Counted from the first letter of the stretch, positions 11,410-22,790 are shown. The stretch: DNA of 64,000 nucleotides from Hericium rajendrae (GCA_033439255.1 CM065878.1:4650001-4714000), one strand, 5' to 3'. Numbers and translations: made by a program. Notes: generated by a model not told the origin, from the sequence alone.

Positions 11410-11536
11410 GATGAGAGTGGGATTCGAACCCACGCCCTTTCGGACCAGATATCAGGAGGATCTTCAACTGATGCCGAAGCAATCAGTCAGTCGGAATGCC
11501 TTAGTCTGGCGCCTTAGACCGCTCGGCCATCTCACC
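11410..11536 (-). tRNA. tRNA-Leu(AAG) with intron
   Basis: Read on the minus strand. The acceptor stem GGTGAGA pairs with TCTCATC (one G-U). A D arm with GAGCGGTCTAAGG, an anticodon arm CCAGA-CTAAGG, a T arm GTGGG-TTCGAAT-CCCAC and a long variable arm TCCGAAAGGGC identify a class II tRNA. Anticodon AAG reads Leu CUU. An intron of about 45 nt follows position 37, as is standard for nuclear tRNA introns; the anticodon stem is completed by TCTGG after it. The twin gene at 15461 differs by a few intron bases. A- and B-box promoters are internal. Confidence 0.93.
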
Positions 11537-12140
11537 GATGTATTGGATCTCGCACGATGCATACTGAACCGCATTGCGTACATAAACTCAAGGTACTTGA
11601 TACATGAGGCCTTGAGGACTCGTGCAGGTTCTAAGGACATGACACGTACTGGTGCGCTTGTGTAGAAATGTGGTTATGTGGTCTAGGCAGAGAGGAGATG
11701 TGCATTTGGTTTTTTTTGCGAGGGTGCAAACTGCCCGGAAAGACGAGGAGGACAAGGCGAGCACAAATTCATCCCCAGTTGCATGCTCACTTACAGAACG
11801 TCCCGATACACCCGAGAGATGCTTGACTTACCTGGACAATACCTATATGCGACAACGCAAAGATCACAGAGTAGATGACTTGGTTTGAAGAATCGAAGCT
11901 TCACAGATTGCACCTCGGGAGCGTATATAGATGCAAGAAGTAAACAAAATACTCCCAACAGACGGCCGAATACCACAAACCCCGCCCTAGCCACCTAACC
12001 ACGGACAATAGAAAGGTAATACTATGATAACATACTGCACATATCCACGACGGGAAATACGAACGCTATCATGATGTCATTGATAAGGAAAGCAGAGCCA
12101 GCTCCGCGTGTCCAGCAGAGCATTGTCCCTTCCTGACCCC
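11537..12140. other. Intergenic, 3' side of the kinase gene
   Basis: About 600 bp between tRNA-Leu and the kinase stop. Nothing recognised beyond a T-rich stretch near 11712. Confidence 0.4.
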
Positions 12141-14480
12141 TTAGTGGACCCGCATGCGCTTCCACAGACTCTCGAGCACGCCAATCTCCTCGTTCGATCC
12201 GCCAACAGTCGGAGGTACGTCCTGCGCATCAAGATCGAACGACCCTGGCATGTCCTTCCACCGCTCGTCGTCGTCATGCTCGCCGGCCGGAGCAGTAGCG
12301 AACGACGCGCGGCCCTCGTCCCCGTCCCCCTCCTCCTCCTTACCCTCATGCGCAAAATCGCGCTCCCGGCTCTGCTCCTGCGCGCCAGCCGGAAACACCT
12401 TCTGCACAGGCGTCCCCGCCTCCCTCTCCCCCACCTCCTCATGCGGCGCCGTCACGCACACATACTCGTTCTCCCCGGGATGCGCCGGCGCGTCCTCGGC
12501 GCCCGCGCCCGCGCCTGAGTCGGAGTTGCGCCACCCGGGCTCGCTCTCGTCCTCGCTGCCGCTCGACGTGCCCTTGCGCGAGAGCGAGGCGCCCGAGCTG
12601 TTCTGGAAGCGGCTGAGCACGCGGGCGCGCATGATCGCGCTCTTCCAGCGCGCGCGCGGGTCGAAGTGCTCGCGCAGGCCGGTGAGGTCGTGTGTGGCGT
12701 CCGGCGTCGCGGTCGTGAGCCACGGGAGCGCGAGGGCCTCTGCGGCGGTCGGGCGCGCGGCCGGATCGGGATTGAGCAGTGCGCGGATGAATTCTTTCGC
12801 TGTGTGGACGTGAGTATGATGGGAAAGTAAGTAAGGGGGAGGGCGCACCGTCGTTGGAGACGTTCTTCCAGAAGCGCTCGTGGAACTCGATTTTCGCTTC
12901 TGTGGTCTCGCGGATGAGTTGCTTCACGTCGTCTGACCGGAACGGCGAGTAGCCGCAGAGCAGGACGTAGGTGATGATTCTGGGCGTGCTGGAGCGTCAG
13001 AAGTTTGCGCATGGCAGATAGATGGCACGCTTACCCTGTCGCCCACAAGTCGACAGGCTTGCCGTGACCCTGTTTGTTGAGGACTTCAGGGGCAACGTAG
13101 CCAAAGCTGCCAGCGAGCGACGTGAGCTGCTCGTCTGAAGCGTGGAGATGTTTCGCACTGCAAGACGATCGTATCAGCTGTGGCCGACAGATGTAAAATG
13201 AGAAGCCTTACATGCCAAAGTCTGCAATGACGATGTCTGATTGCGGATCCTTGGTGCGGTAGAGGATGTTTTCAGGCCTAAAGGGCCGTCAATCTCCGTG
13301 ATATATCCCAAAGAAAGGAAGACGCGTACTTAAGGTCCCTGTGGACGATGTCATGTTCGTGCAGGTATTTCACGCCCGACAATATTGATCTAGGACGCCG
13401 CGTTAGAACGCTAGCTCGGCCTGAGCTGACGTAGACATACCGCACGACCGAAACCGCGTCGGACTCCGTGAACTTGCCGCGCTGGCAGATGCGCTCGAAC
13501 AGCTCGCCGCCGGTCGCGAGCTCGAACGATAAATAATACTTGCTCCGTGTCTCGAACCACTCGTAGAACTTCACCTGTCAACGTATAAGCACGCGCCTTC
13601 AACACGCCGACTGCATGCAGACGCACAATATTCGGATGGTCGAGCCCCTTGAGCACCTCCATCTCGCCCCAGACGCTCGCCTCATTGCCCTTGACCTTCT
13701 TCTTTGGGATCACCTTGAGCGCGACCTCACGCGTGATGCCCGAGTCCTCGGGCGTCTTGTCCTTCTCACTGATACCGCCCGACAGCTTCGCGAGGAGGTT
13801 GCTGGAGGTGTTGCTGCGTGTGGCGGAGCGTGGACGTGGCGGAGTCTTGGGACGTTGTTGCGGGGAGGGCGGCTGCGAGAGGAAGGACGGTTTGCCAGGC
13901 GCGGGGGAGGGGGTGGGACTTGAGGGGGTGGAGGGGGTGGCAGAACTCGAAGAGGGCCCGAGGGTTGCAGCGGCACCGCGGAGGGCGACGTTGATTTGTT
14001 CCGGCGGGACGTGCCATGTTGCGCGCTGGAATGGTATTCAACATTGCGCTGACGACAATAGAAACGTCGAGAGAAGGAAAGACGCTCTCGCCGTCGATCA
14101 ATGATGGAGACGCATGATCGTCTACTAACGTGAGCCCCTTGAAAGGATAACACGCTTCCGAGCGCGCTAATCAGACCCTAGCCATGCATTTAAACATGTG
14201 ACGATCATGGCTAGCATGCAATCAGACCAAATGGACCCCTGCAAGAGCAGACGGTCGGTATGCTCGAAGCACAATACTGGCCGCCTTCACCGCCGGGTCT
14301 CGATGGCTCACAGAAGGCTCGCAAGATATGTCAATCCCACAAAACGACAGCATTACGTACCATGACTTTCCCAAAGGTTCCCGACCCCAACAACTCATGC
14401 ACCTCATACTGCCGTTTCTTGAAGAATGAGGGCGGTTGTGGGAGCATCTGCTCCGAGATATTGAGCAGACTTGGCATCAT
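12141..14480 (-). CDS. Calcium/calmodulin-dependent protein kinase-like Ser/Thr kinase
   Basis: Eight exons: 14480-14361, 14025-13627, 13574-13441, 13389-13330, 13277-13212, 13157-13035, 12979-12849, 12799-12141; they sum to 563 residues in frame. Motifs: glycine loop [10 protein letters not shown], catalytic Lys in [44 protein letters not shown] (a DFG), [25 protein letters not shown], and the end of the lobe at ALALPWL. These match fungal CaM-kinases (CMK1/2-like). A Ser/Pro-rich block of about 85 residues sits between the [15 protein letters not shown] strand and the VALKVI strand. The C terminus (last 150 residues) is acidic and disordered; I cannot point to a sure calmodulin-binding helix. 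The gene lies alone between the two arms of the inverted duplication. Start choice: two adjacent ATGs at 14480 and 14477; the first was taken. Confidence 0.85.
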
Positions 14481-15460
14481 GGCGAACCGTGAGATATGTC
14501 CTTCCTTCTGTCAGACCTTGAATAGGAGACTAGAGCTTGGCGGACGAGACTGGCATGGAGAGCGCGTGTGAGCTATTGGCTCCTGATAAACAGTGAACAA
14601 GGCACGTACAAGTACAAGTCGCGTGCAGCTATTGCGCACTACCGTGCACAAGATGTGGCACAAAATGAAGCGCTGTGCTTCCAATGCGATGAATCTATAT
14701 CCAAACGCTGGCAATGGTCAATATGAAGGGTAAGTAATGAAGGTCTAACGGAAGATGCGGTGCAGAGGTCGGATGCATGATGCAAGGGCATCGGAGCACC
14801 CCGGACACTGCGTACTGCTCATCGTTGTCGTTAGGAGCAAATTGCCCCCGTGCACTGCTCTGATGACCGCTTTGCTCCTCGCCAAATATCGTCCTCTGAC
14901 TTCTAGCCCTTCGAAGACTGTTGCACTTCCACTTTGCTACCCCTGCTAAACACTAGCGTGTAATTGAGCGACTCACTCACAGTCATGAAAACTTTGAACT
15001 GATTTTTGGACTGGATTTATGCACTAGGCAACTAGAAACGGCGTTGTTGCCCGGACGGGTCGCGACGCGCGCAGGTCCGGCAGAGCTTTTTTCGTACGTG
15101 TCTCTTCATGTTTCACCAGCTCGTCTCCATTCAGAGGCGTTGCTATGGTATGTCAAGCATTTCTTTAGTGTAACGGAATGTTTTGTGCGTGAGCATGCGA
15201 CTGAGAATGAATTTTTGCTCGCCTTGTCCTCCTTGTCCTCCCGGACATTTGCACCCTCGAAAACAACCCCAAAGTTGCGTCCCCTCTCTATCTAAACCAC
15301 ATATCCACATTCTTACATGTGCGCAACGTACTCTATGTTTCATGTACTTCAAACCTGCACAAGTCTGGAAATTATCAAATGCCCCGAGTCTGTCCTCAGG
15401 TTATTCGCAAAATGATATAGAAAAGTACTTCAGAATTCATCAGACGAGTTTGAATTCATC
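14481..15460. other. Kinase upstream region to tRNA-Leu
   Basis: About 1 kb with no recognisable gene. It contains a pyrimidine-rich run near 15215-15295. The right duplication arm begins exactly at its end. Confidence 0.4.
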
Positions 15461-15586
15461 GGTGAGATGGCCGAGCGGTCTAAGGCGCCAGACTAAGGCA
15501 TTCTGACTAATGATTGCTTCGGCATCAGTTGAAGATCCTCCTGATATCTGGTCCGAAAGGGCGTGGGTTCGAATCCCACTCTCATC
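15461..15586 (+). tRNA. tRNA-Leu(AAG) with intron (second copy)
   Basis: Same mature sequence as the minus-strand copy at 11410-11536: acceptor GGTGAGA/TCTCATC, anticodon arm CCAGA-CTAAGG, T arm GTGGG-TTCGAAT-CCCAC. The intron of about 45 nt differs by a few bases and is one base shorter. The mature part carries no change that I see, while the flanks have diverged by about a fifth, which suggests that the tRNA is under selection or gene conversion. Confidence 0.93.
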
Positions 15587-15820
15587 ATGTTTTTGCATCT
15601 TCTGCATTCAAGCAATCGTTCGCTGTTTCTTTTGGAGGTCGAGAGCGAGTCGCCAGGTTTAAAATCATGGAGAAAGCGTCGAGGACGAGTCTCTTGTTAC
15701 TTCCGACAGTTCCCGTTGCCTATGGAGAAGAGGACGCTTCGCCCATCCTGTCAACGTTCACCTTCGGATTCCCACGCAGCACACATGGATCAGGTATTTT
15801 TCAGGGTCCGGGAATGAGAG

Positions 15821-16934
15821 CATCAGCAAAAGCGTGAAAAAATGATAGGGACATACAAGGGTATTTAAGGCCTTGCAAGGGTCCCAATCCCTGTCGTCGG
15901 GTAAGGATGCCACATTTCGTCACCCGACAATACACGCACACCTTATGGATTTTCCATCGTCCCCATCCAGCCCAAGGCTGACCAGTCTTGCCAAGGCTCA
16001 CCTGTAGACGAGCCTTGTCCATCAGCATGGTATGCGTGTAATGTCATATGGCCTTTGGCTGGCATGCAATGCAGCTCTATAGCATTTAATTATTTCTAAG
16101 TTTCCTTGTTCTTATTCATAGTCAAAAGAATTGTTGACATATAATAAATATTAACAAGTTATACTACGACTCGGAGAGTCGGACTAAATACATCATTTCC
16201 CGCATCCGTAACTAAGTAGTCATGCTCGTCTCCATCTTCGCTGACGCAGGCTGACGCACCATGATGGTCGCTCACTCCGTTCCCAGAATGGATGCGCCCG
16301 AGACTACCATGAGCCAGCGCTGCTGATCGAGTCTTCGCCAGATATTGCGCGCGCCCCAGAGAGTATCTTCGAGCGACGAGGACTCCTAGAAAGCCATCTT
16401 GACGAGATAACACAGACCGAGAAGACACTTGATGAGATACAAACACAGCCCGCGAAGATGCTTGCCAGCACAGGATGCGACGTCGTGCAAAAGGCGATAG
16501 ACAAAGTCATAAAGGACCCAGCGCGCCGCTCGAGATATGGTCAAGAGGCAAGAAGGATGGAGAAACACAGACCGACGCGAAAGATATAAAAAAAAGCAGA
16601 CTTTAGGGCCGGTGACGACGCACCTTCAGAAAACGTAGCGCTACGTTGCTAGGGGATAACGGGAATATCGAGGACAGTTCAGCGGGCAGACGACTACTGC
16701 AAAGGGAGCAGAAGGCTGTTACCTGAATTGAAAACTATTAGCTACCGGACCACAGATTTTGGAAACTCACCATCAAGTTGTCAGCTTCCAAAGCCCTTGG
16801 CAGCCTTTTAAGATCTTGACATAGGTATGTATTGCTCCTTGCATACCCTTGCAAGAGTTTACATTCTGGCGCAACCACGGTGACGCGTGACAGTCCTCAC
16901 CGGGGAATAGCCGACTGAAACGTTTTTGCTGATG
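15821..16934. mobile_element. Non-autonomous DNA element with ~15-bp terminal inverted repeats
   Basis: The left end reads CATCAGCAAAAGCGT and the right end, reverse-complemented, reads CATCAGCAAAAACGT. The empty site is preserved in the left duplication arm, so insertion is certain. The target duplication is AG (2 bp), or GAG (3 bp) if the last G is counted as target. Subterminal CTTGCAAGGG near the left end (about 15873) recurs inverted near the right end (about 16846). A 16-bp palindrome AACGTAGCGCTACGTT lies near 16632. Short minus-strand frames inside (about 16159-16568) show no transposase motif. The superfamily is not clear; a CACTA-like or other 2-3-bp-target group is possible. It separates the pseudogene from its promoter region. 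Confidence 0.75.
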
Positions 16935-16996
16935 AGTGGGTCTACTGTCTTTGCCTTAATGACGACAGCGGTTTAGCTTATCGCTCAAGTTTAACC

Positions 16997-18090
16997 ATGT
17001 CGTCCTCGATGCTGAACTGGCAGCCGACTTTCATCTTCAGTTTCCATTGGCTTCTCATCTAGCTTTTGTTATGCTTAAATACAGCGACCATTGCGAACCT
17101 CTCATGGGTCTATCAATCCGACCTTGCAAGGCCTGTCGACATCGGACGTGGTTTGATGCTGACCTGTTTACGTCTATCGAGGGTTTGAATGCGCTGAGCA
17201 ATGTGTCGTTCCACGTTCACGACGCTCTGCCACCCGCTCTTTCCTAATCAGTATGCGGATCAAGAAAACAAACTTCCGCGATCCGTCTGCCTCATGGGTG
17301 GAATTCATAGACGTCGCGCCAAGCACCTCTTCTTCTACTTCTTAGAAAGCAGAAGAGATCCTCTAAAGGACGACGTCATCTTTTAGACAAACGGAGGTCG
17401 GTCGACTGTCTCTCGTTGGACTTATTACTCAATCTCCGCAGGTCCTGGAGCTTCAGCCGCGTTCGGTGTGTCTATGGAGAATGGTGAGTACTGACCTTGT
17501 GTGTCCTGGACCATTTGGAATAAATCATCATTGTTGCAGGTCCTCGCAGAATGGTAAACGCAGCAGCGACTGAGCCGCATGCTGATCCCTGGAAGTCGCA
17601 TGCGAACATCTTCTTTGTCGATTAGCCTGTCGGCGTCGGGTTCTCCTACGCCGAATATGGCGAGGATGTCGATATGTGTGCACGTTCTACCGTTTTAAGG
17701 AAAGACTCAAGGATAATCATGACCCAGGACACCACAGAAGACGCGGCACAAGACATCGTTTTTTTTTTAGCTCTCTTCTTCGAAAACTTCCTCCCTTTCA
17801 AGGGCCGCTCGTTCCGCATGGCTGGGGATTCATACGCTGTGATGATCCTTCATATTTCATCCTTCGGCAGACAGGCTGATGTATTTGTATGGCTGTTATG
17901 TACTGTTGTTCGCAGCAGCGGTCTATGATCAGAACACGGCTCTCATCGAGTCATCGAGGCGGGCCTTACGCCCATCAACCTTACCTCAGCTATCATCGGT
18001 TTGTCTCCGTATCTTAGCTCCATATTCTTTTTTGACACGAGTGCTTCACGCCAGGTAATGGGCTGACCGAGCGGGGGACCAATTTGTGAC
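16997..18090 (+). pseudogene. Carboxypeptidase S10 pseudogene
   Basis: Copy of the gene at 8740-10920 in opposite orientation. Recognisable pieces: QPTFIFSF at the start, LCHPLFPNQYAD, FFVD*PVGVGFSYAEYGE, GRSFRMAGDSYA where the nucleophile motif should be GESYA, and NGLTERGT at the end. There is a stop at codon 22, further stops and shifts in later exons, and the 3' third with the catalytic Asp and His is missing. The inserted element just upstream would also have cut its promoter. Not expected to make an enzyme. Confidence 0.85.
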
Positions 18091-18690
18091 ATCATGCTCT
18101 GAAGATTGGCATAATTTTGTGAGCTCTTTCCCTTTCAAACGATAGCTTGCCGATGATTCCAGGATGCATCATGATTGGGTGCGCTGTTCGTGGCGCACTC
18201 TCGACTAAGTATATGGAATCCTGTAGTCTATCCAGGACCATCGCTGTGACAGAGACGAATACAACGTCTCGATTGGCGAGTGGGAGACCCGAGCGTGCGC
18301 ATCCGAAGTCCGGCAATGATCAGTCCGACGCGACGGTCGCTTCCCTGAACAACGTTTTCGAACAATAGTCCCCCTTGTATTTGAAACAAATCGGCTACTC
18401 GAAGGTGCTGTCCCTTTTGTCGCGAAAGATCCACCGCTGTGACTGTCTATTCGCCAGGCTATCCACCACTGTCTGTGCCTGTGCTAGACAGGGAGAAGCG
18501 CTGGCAACAATACATTTCTGGGCACCTATGCAACGCTTGGCTCCAAAACCACAGCGCGGCGCCGCTGCAGGTCGTTGCATTCTACACGTGTTGCATTATC
18601 GGAGCCACAATAGGACGTATTGGACTTGATGAAAGTCCGCCGGCTACTATCACTGCCCATTGTCCTCTACAATATATAAGGGATGCAGGG
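18091..18690. other. Intergenic beyond the duplication
   Basis: No gene recognised. Short frames on both strands between 18092 and 18630 show no family motif. A TATATAAGG-like box lies near 18673, just before the pyrimidine-rich region. Confidence 0.35.
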
Positions 18691-20190
18691 TGAGCCCATT
18701 CACTCACCTCCCTTCTCTCTTTCCTTCCTTCATGACTCGCATTCTGCTTCCTTCATCCCCTCCTCGTTTCGCTTCTGTGTTCATGCGGCATTTGCTTTCT
18801 CTGCGACCTTGCTCTCGTTTTCTTCCTCGCTCTTGCTTTCGGTCCAGTCCTCGGCATCGCTTTCGCTGTTGTTCTTGATTTGCTCTTCTTCTCGGCTGCT
18901 ATCGTTTTTTCTTCTTGCGTCTTACGGGTCTTGAAAACTTAATGCTGCCATCTTGTCGTACCCGCCCATGTTGTCTTGCTTTTATGATGTCTTAACTTAT
19001 CCCCTCCATTCATGCTGTTCCTGCTCTGTGTCGCTTTTCCATCTGCTCTCACTACATCGTTTCTAGATCTTCGCAATCGTCCGCATATGCTTTCGCTGCA
19101 ACTGCTCTGCTATGTCTATTGCTGTCGTCATCGTCATGCCCGGTCAACATCGCTGTTGTTCAACATTATCCGCTTTCACTGCCTTTGCTCTGCCATCTGC
19201 TTCACGGTCCTCGTCTGTTATGCCTTGCTTTTAATCATGCTCTCCGTGTGCATTTCTTCCCTGTGTATTTGCTTACATCGCTGCCCACCGCTCGTCTCTT
19301 CTCTCTCGCTGTCTTGCCTTTCTTCTGCTCTTGCTAGCCCCACTCAGTGACTGATGTCGGTGACTCTCTGGCTTTGCCAACCACATCTCGCACGCTTTGT
19401 CTCTTGACTTGTTATCAGATCTGCATTAATTTCAATCGAGTTTGTCCTCTCTTTGCAACGTCGGCTGACTGGCCACATACTTCGCTCTTGGTTTCTCGCT
19501 GCTTGCCTGCTCCTGCTTTCTACTAATGAACTCTTCAAGGTCGCCAAGTTCAATAATCTATTGCCCGTCGTTATCTATCAAGCGCAGCTCCGGGATAGCA
19601 GGTACGTCGTCTCATCATTCGCTCCAGTATGCTGAAGCATGCTTCCCAGATACCAACCATTCAAGGGGGAGGCACACCCTCACCAGCGATGAGCCAAGCT
19701 CTCGCTTGACCTCACCGCGGCCAGTCGAACTTCTTAGTTCCTGCCGACGATAGGTCCAATTTTTGGCACCCGGTTTCTTCGTGAAACCTTTTCCCTATGA
19801 TTCGTCTCCGCAATTCATTGGCTCGTCGTCACACCTTCGCATGGATCAATTGACTGCAGGTGCGCTCCTTGAGACTTGCCCGATACATCTGAAGTTTCCC
19901 TACAGATCTCGCTCTGCTCGATCCTGTGCACGCTTGTCTGCTGTGTCTCGCTTTGCTGTGTCTTCCTGCCGCTCTAGCCCTCGATTTCACTTTCTTCCCG
20001 CTTTGTCATTCATCTCCGTCTCGCTTTACATCGGATCCGCTTCTCTGTTCTGTTTCATTCTCGTGCGTGACCTGTCACGATCTTCTTTTCGTGGTGTGCA
20101 AAGCATCATCTTGTCATGAGTATCTACAATTCCATCCAATTCACTCCTCGTGTCCTTTTCCCGATCTTCACTTAATAGATCTATTTTGAC
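18691..20190 (+). other. Pyrimidine-rich strand-skewed region
   Basis: About 1.5 kb in which the plus strand is strongly T/C-rich, with repeated CTTTCGCT, CTCTGCT and TTCTTC-type words, most intense at 18700-18930, 19010-19340 and 19900-20180. Several frames stay open only because of the skew and give Ser/Leu/Phe/Cys-rich nonsense. A TATA-like box near 18673 precedes it. I cannot assign a function: possible non-coding transcript, old repeat, or mutational strand bias. Confidence 0.45.
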
Positions 20191-20591
20191 TGTAAACCGC
20201 GACGAGTCAAAGTCGAGATAAGTACATGCCCGACTCGCTTCGGTTGTCCGTGGACCACATCATAGTCCTGCGGGCGCCTATATTGTCGCCTAATCATGTT
20301 CGGCAGCCGCGTGGTTGAGTCGTGGTTGGCCTGTCCTCGGCTCTCTGCAGACTGCACTGCCATCCACTTACCTTCGCTGTTGGATGTCCTCATGTTTGGT
20401 CACCTCGCTTGAAAATAAGCAGCGACGACGACAACGAAGGCTCAGTAGAGCTCCGATTGACTTGCGCGTCGATCAACCTTTCATCGATTGAGTAACCGCT
20501 TTTCTTATTGTTTTCCGCTTTAGTCGCTTGTATGCTTTGTTCTACTTTCCGCCATAGCATCGCCACATCCTGTGAGTACCTGTACTTGTTC
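20191..20591. other. Upstream region of F-box gene
   Basis: Non-coding stretch leading to the TATAAAAGG at 20592. No other feature seen. Confidence 0.4.
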
Positions 20592-20600
20592 TATAAAAGG
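20592..20600 (+). promoter_or_regulatory. TATA box of the F-box gene
   Basis: TATAAAAGG exactly 100 nt ahead of the ATG at 20692. Confidence 0.55.
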
Positions 20601-20691
20601 CGAGATAATCTGAAGTGATAACTCCCCCCTCCTCAGAAGTTTCCACAACCTCTATCATACCAGACTAAGCCTTACAACACAGATCATCGGA

Positions 20692-22478
20692 ATGCCTGTG
20701 AGTAGATTCATATCGTGTCTGTATGCTCGTGGCATGACCTCTTGCGCTATAGGAAATGACTGACTATTCCATGTCAAACGCTGAATACGAGTACTGGTAC
20801 AACCCGTCACTTACCAAGTCAGTGGCTCATAGGTATGTCAAAGAAATCGACTTTTATTCTGAATCTAAGTTAAACACTTCTTGCATCTAGCATTGAGACA
20901 GATCTTGAAGATGCTCGCAAACTGCTGCAGGCTCAAATCGCTGGCCTTCGCAATGCCCCGCTTACAATTCGGCGGGGTGGCGTCCCGCTTCCTGCTATTC
21001 ATCACCTCCCAGAAGAGCTGCTTTGTTTTATCTTCAGGTATCTGATGTCAGAAGACGAGCCATCTGGCAAAGACGAGCTCGGATGGATCAACGCGACGCA
21101 TGTGTGTCGATACTGGCGAATGGTGGCGCTCAGCAATCCTACTTTGTGGTGGTGTCTCAACTTCAACCTCGGACGACAGTGGGCGACTGCAGTTTTGGCT
21201 AGATCGCAGGCCCTCCCTTTGGAAATCAATCTCACAGTATTGTCTGGAGAAGAATACGAATACGCAGACTATCTTGTCCGGAAGTGTCTGAAAAGGGCAA
21301 TTTCGTTGTTCATAGCTGTACCGCAGGCCCTTCCTGGACGGTTAGACGACATGCTCATAGGCATAGGCCCAGCCCCGTTGCTCGAATCATTCGAGCTCTC
21401 CTACGACATTGAAAATGTTAATCCACTCCCCACCCTACCTGATACGACACCTTACATGCTTCCAGCCACGTTCCTCGACCATGCAAACTGTCCCCGACTC
21501 GAAAGTGTCGCGCTTTCCAGATGCATTATACCATTGGGTGCTTCCTTTGGTCTCACCGCCCTCGCACTCCATAACATCGTCGCGGACGACATCCTGCCCA
21601 TCTTCCAGTTGCTCCCTCAGTTACAGCGCCTTTCCATGCTCATCATTCAGTTTCATCGGTCTGTCGACCTGCATGGAGAGGTGGAGATATGGGACGCGTT
21701 CCACCTTTCGTTGAAACCCATCACCATGCCGCACCTCGCCAATTTTGATCTCAAGGGACGAAACCCCGAGTGCTCAATCGTCATCGGCAATCTCATTGCG
21801 CCGCGCCTATCTGAACTCTTTATGGAATGCACAATAACGACCGGTTGCCTCGAGGAATTTGCAGAAGTGAACGACACTCTGGAGGACTTCATCGGACGCA
21901 GCGGCATTACGGCCAAAGACCAAGCAGGCGTCTCCGCTTCTGTATCGGGGGCCGATGTTAACCCTGGGGACGATCGGACCTGTAAACTTGAGGTGTTTTC
22001 GTGGTCGACACCGGAACACGCATGTGCCAGCTCCTCCAAAGTGAGCAATGGCCTCTCGGTCGAGTTTTCGTGGCCCGACGAATCGGTGCCTCCGCTCCTC
22101 AGGCTTGCTGGTGATGTGTGCCATGCGGCTCGGCTAGGAGACGTGCACACATTAGATCTCGATTTGGAGGAGAACTTGTTCGACGCGGACGTCCTTGAGG
22201 AGACAATTTCCCTAGTTCAAAGATTGGAGTCCCTTCAATTCCTGAGCGTCGATGGTTTAACGGATAACGACGAGGATGATGTTCTCGTTCTCTTATCTGG
22301 GAAAGATTATCTGCGTTCTTATGAAGACGACACGATGGAGGGATACCATTATGAGGTTGTGCGCTCCGCGGTCCCGAAAGCTCACGAGCCATCTGACACG
22401 TCCACGACACCCGTCCCCATTTCCCCTTCAAATGATGAGACAAATGATCCACTGGCATCATCTTCTCCACTTCCTTAG
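20692..22478 (+). CDS. F-box protein with six-nucleotide start exon
   Basis: Three exons: 20692-20697 (ATG CCT only), 20753-20832, 20891-22478; the sum is 557 residues in frame. An in-frame ATG at 20756 right after the first intron would give an almost identical protein. The F-box lies at about residues 60-115: LPAIHHLPEELLCFIFRYL, then GWINATHVCRYWRMVALSNPTLWW, typical of the large agaricomycete F-box family whose members recruit substrates to SCF ubiquitin ligases through Skp1. The remainder is a degenerate leucine-rich region (DLEENL, RLESLQFLSVDGL) ending in a Ser/Pro/Thr tail. A paralogue with the same exon layout lies at 48699-50508 and a pseudogene at 53940-54840. Confidence 0.82.
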
Positions 22479-22573
22479 GATGATCCTATGAGTGCTTAGT
22501 CTTGTATTTATCATAAAAATCAGGTGCGCACATTGCCCAGTCATTCATCACCATCGCTGACTTCGTCGCACTA

Positions 22574-22790
22574 CGCAGACTTCGTTTGGCGGGATCCAAG
22601 CAGAGCATCCTCGAAGAGAAAACCATGCAGTCCATTCTTGCCGTTCCCTAACAGCTGAAGTCCCCCAACTGCTTGCATTCTACGATAACGGACCTTGTTG
22701 ATAAATTGTTGTTGGATTATTTTGTCGAGTATGGAAACCCCGAGGTAAACACAACCTATTTGGAGGTTGCGCGCTCTGAAGTCCCGTAGC
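22574..22790 (+). pseudogene. Remnant of an F-box paralogue C terminus
   Basis: Translating near 22630-22787 gives MQSILAVP*QLKSPN and, after about 20 more residues, EYGNPEVNTTYLEVARSEVP. The second part matches EYGDPEVITTYWEVVRSELP at the C terminus of the F-box protein at 48699-50508, and the first part its MHSLPALLQKLQS. It sits just behind the stop of the 20692 F-box gene, so it is a leftover of a tandem or nested duplication. Flanking sequence (22540-22600 and 22800-22870) also recurs around 54970-55110 behind the F-box pseudogene. Confidence 0.65.

Larger units (their letters stand above)
9770..11536 (-). repeat. Left arm of an inverted segmental duplication
   Basis: Read on the minus strand, this arm starts at the 5' end of tRNA-Leu (11536), runs through the carboxypeptidase upstream region and ends inside its NGLTERGT exon (about 9770). 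The right arm is 15461-18090 on the plus strand. Identity is roughly four bases in five by eye. The outer border towards the centre is the first base of the tRNA: only three more bases match beyond it. The left arm keeps about 170 bp (roughly 11110-11290) that the right arm lacks. Confidence 0.8.
15461..18090 (+). repeat. Right arm of the inverted segmental duplication
   Basis: Mirrors 9770-11536. It holds tRNA-Leu(AAG), the carboxypeptidase upstream region and the 5' two-thirds of a carboxypeptidase pseudogene. It is interrupted by a 1.1-kb element at 15821-16934 whose borders can be read exactly against the uninterrupted left arm (AATGAGAGTGGG). Similarity fades just after the NGLTERGT exon, near 18090. 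Confidence 0.8.

Noticed and set aside
16649-16668. Sequence resembling an I-SceI-type homing site
   Set aside because: Only a partial match over about 17 bases, no homing endonuclease nearby; chance.
18683-18934. Ser/Leu/Phe-rich frame that looks like a membrane protein
   Set aside because: Product of the pyrimidine skew; all plus-strand frames there give similar strings.
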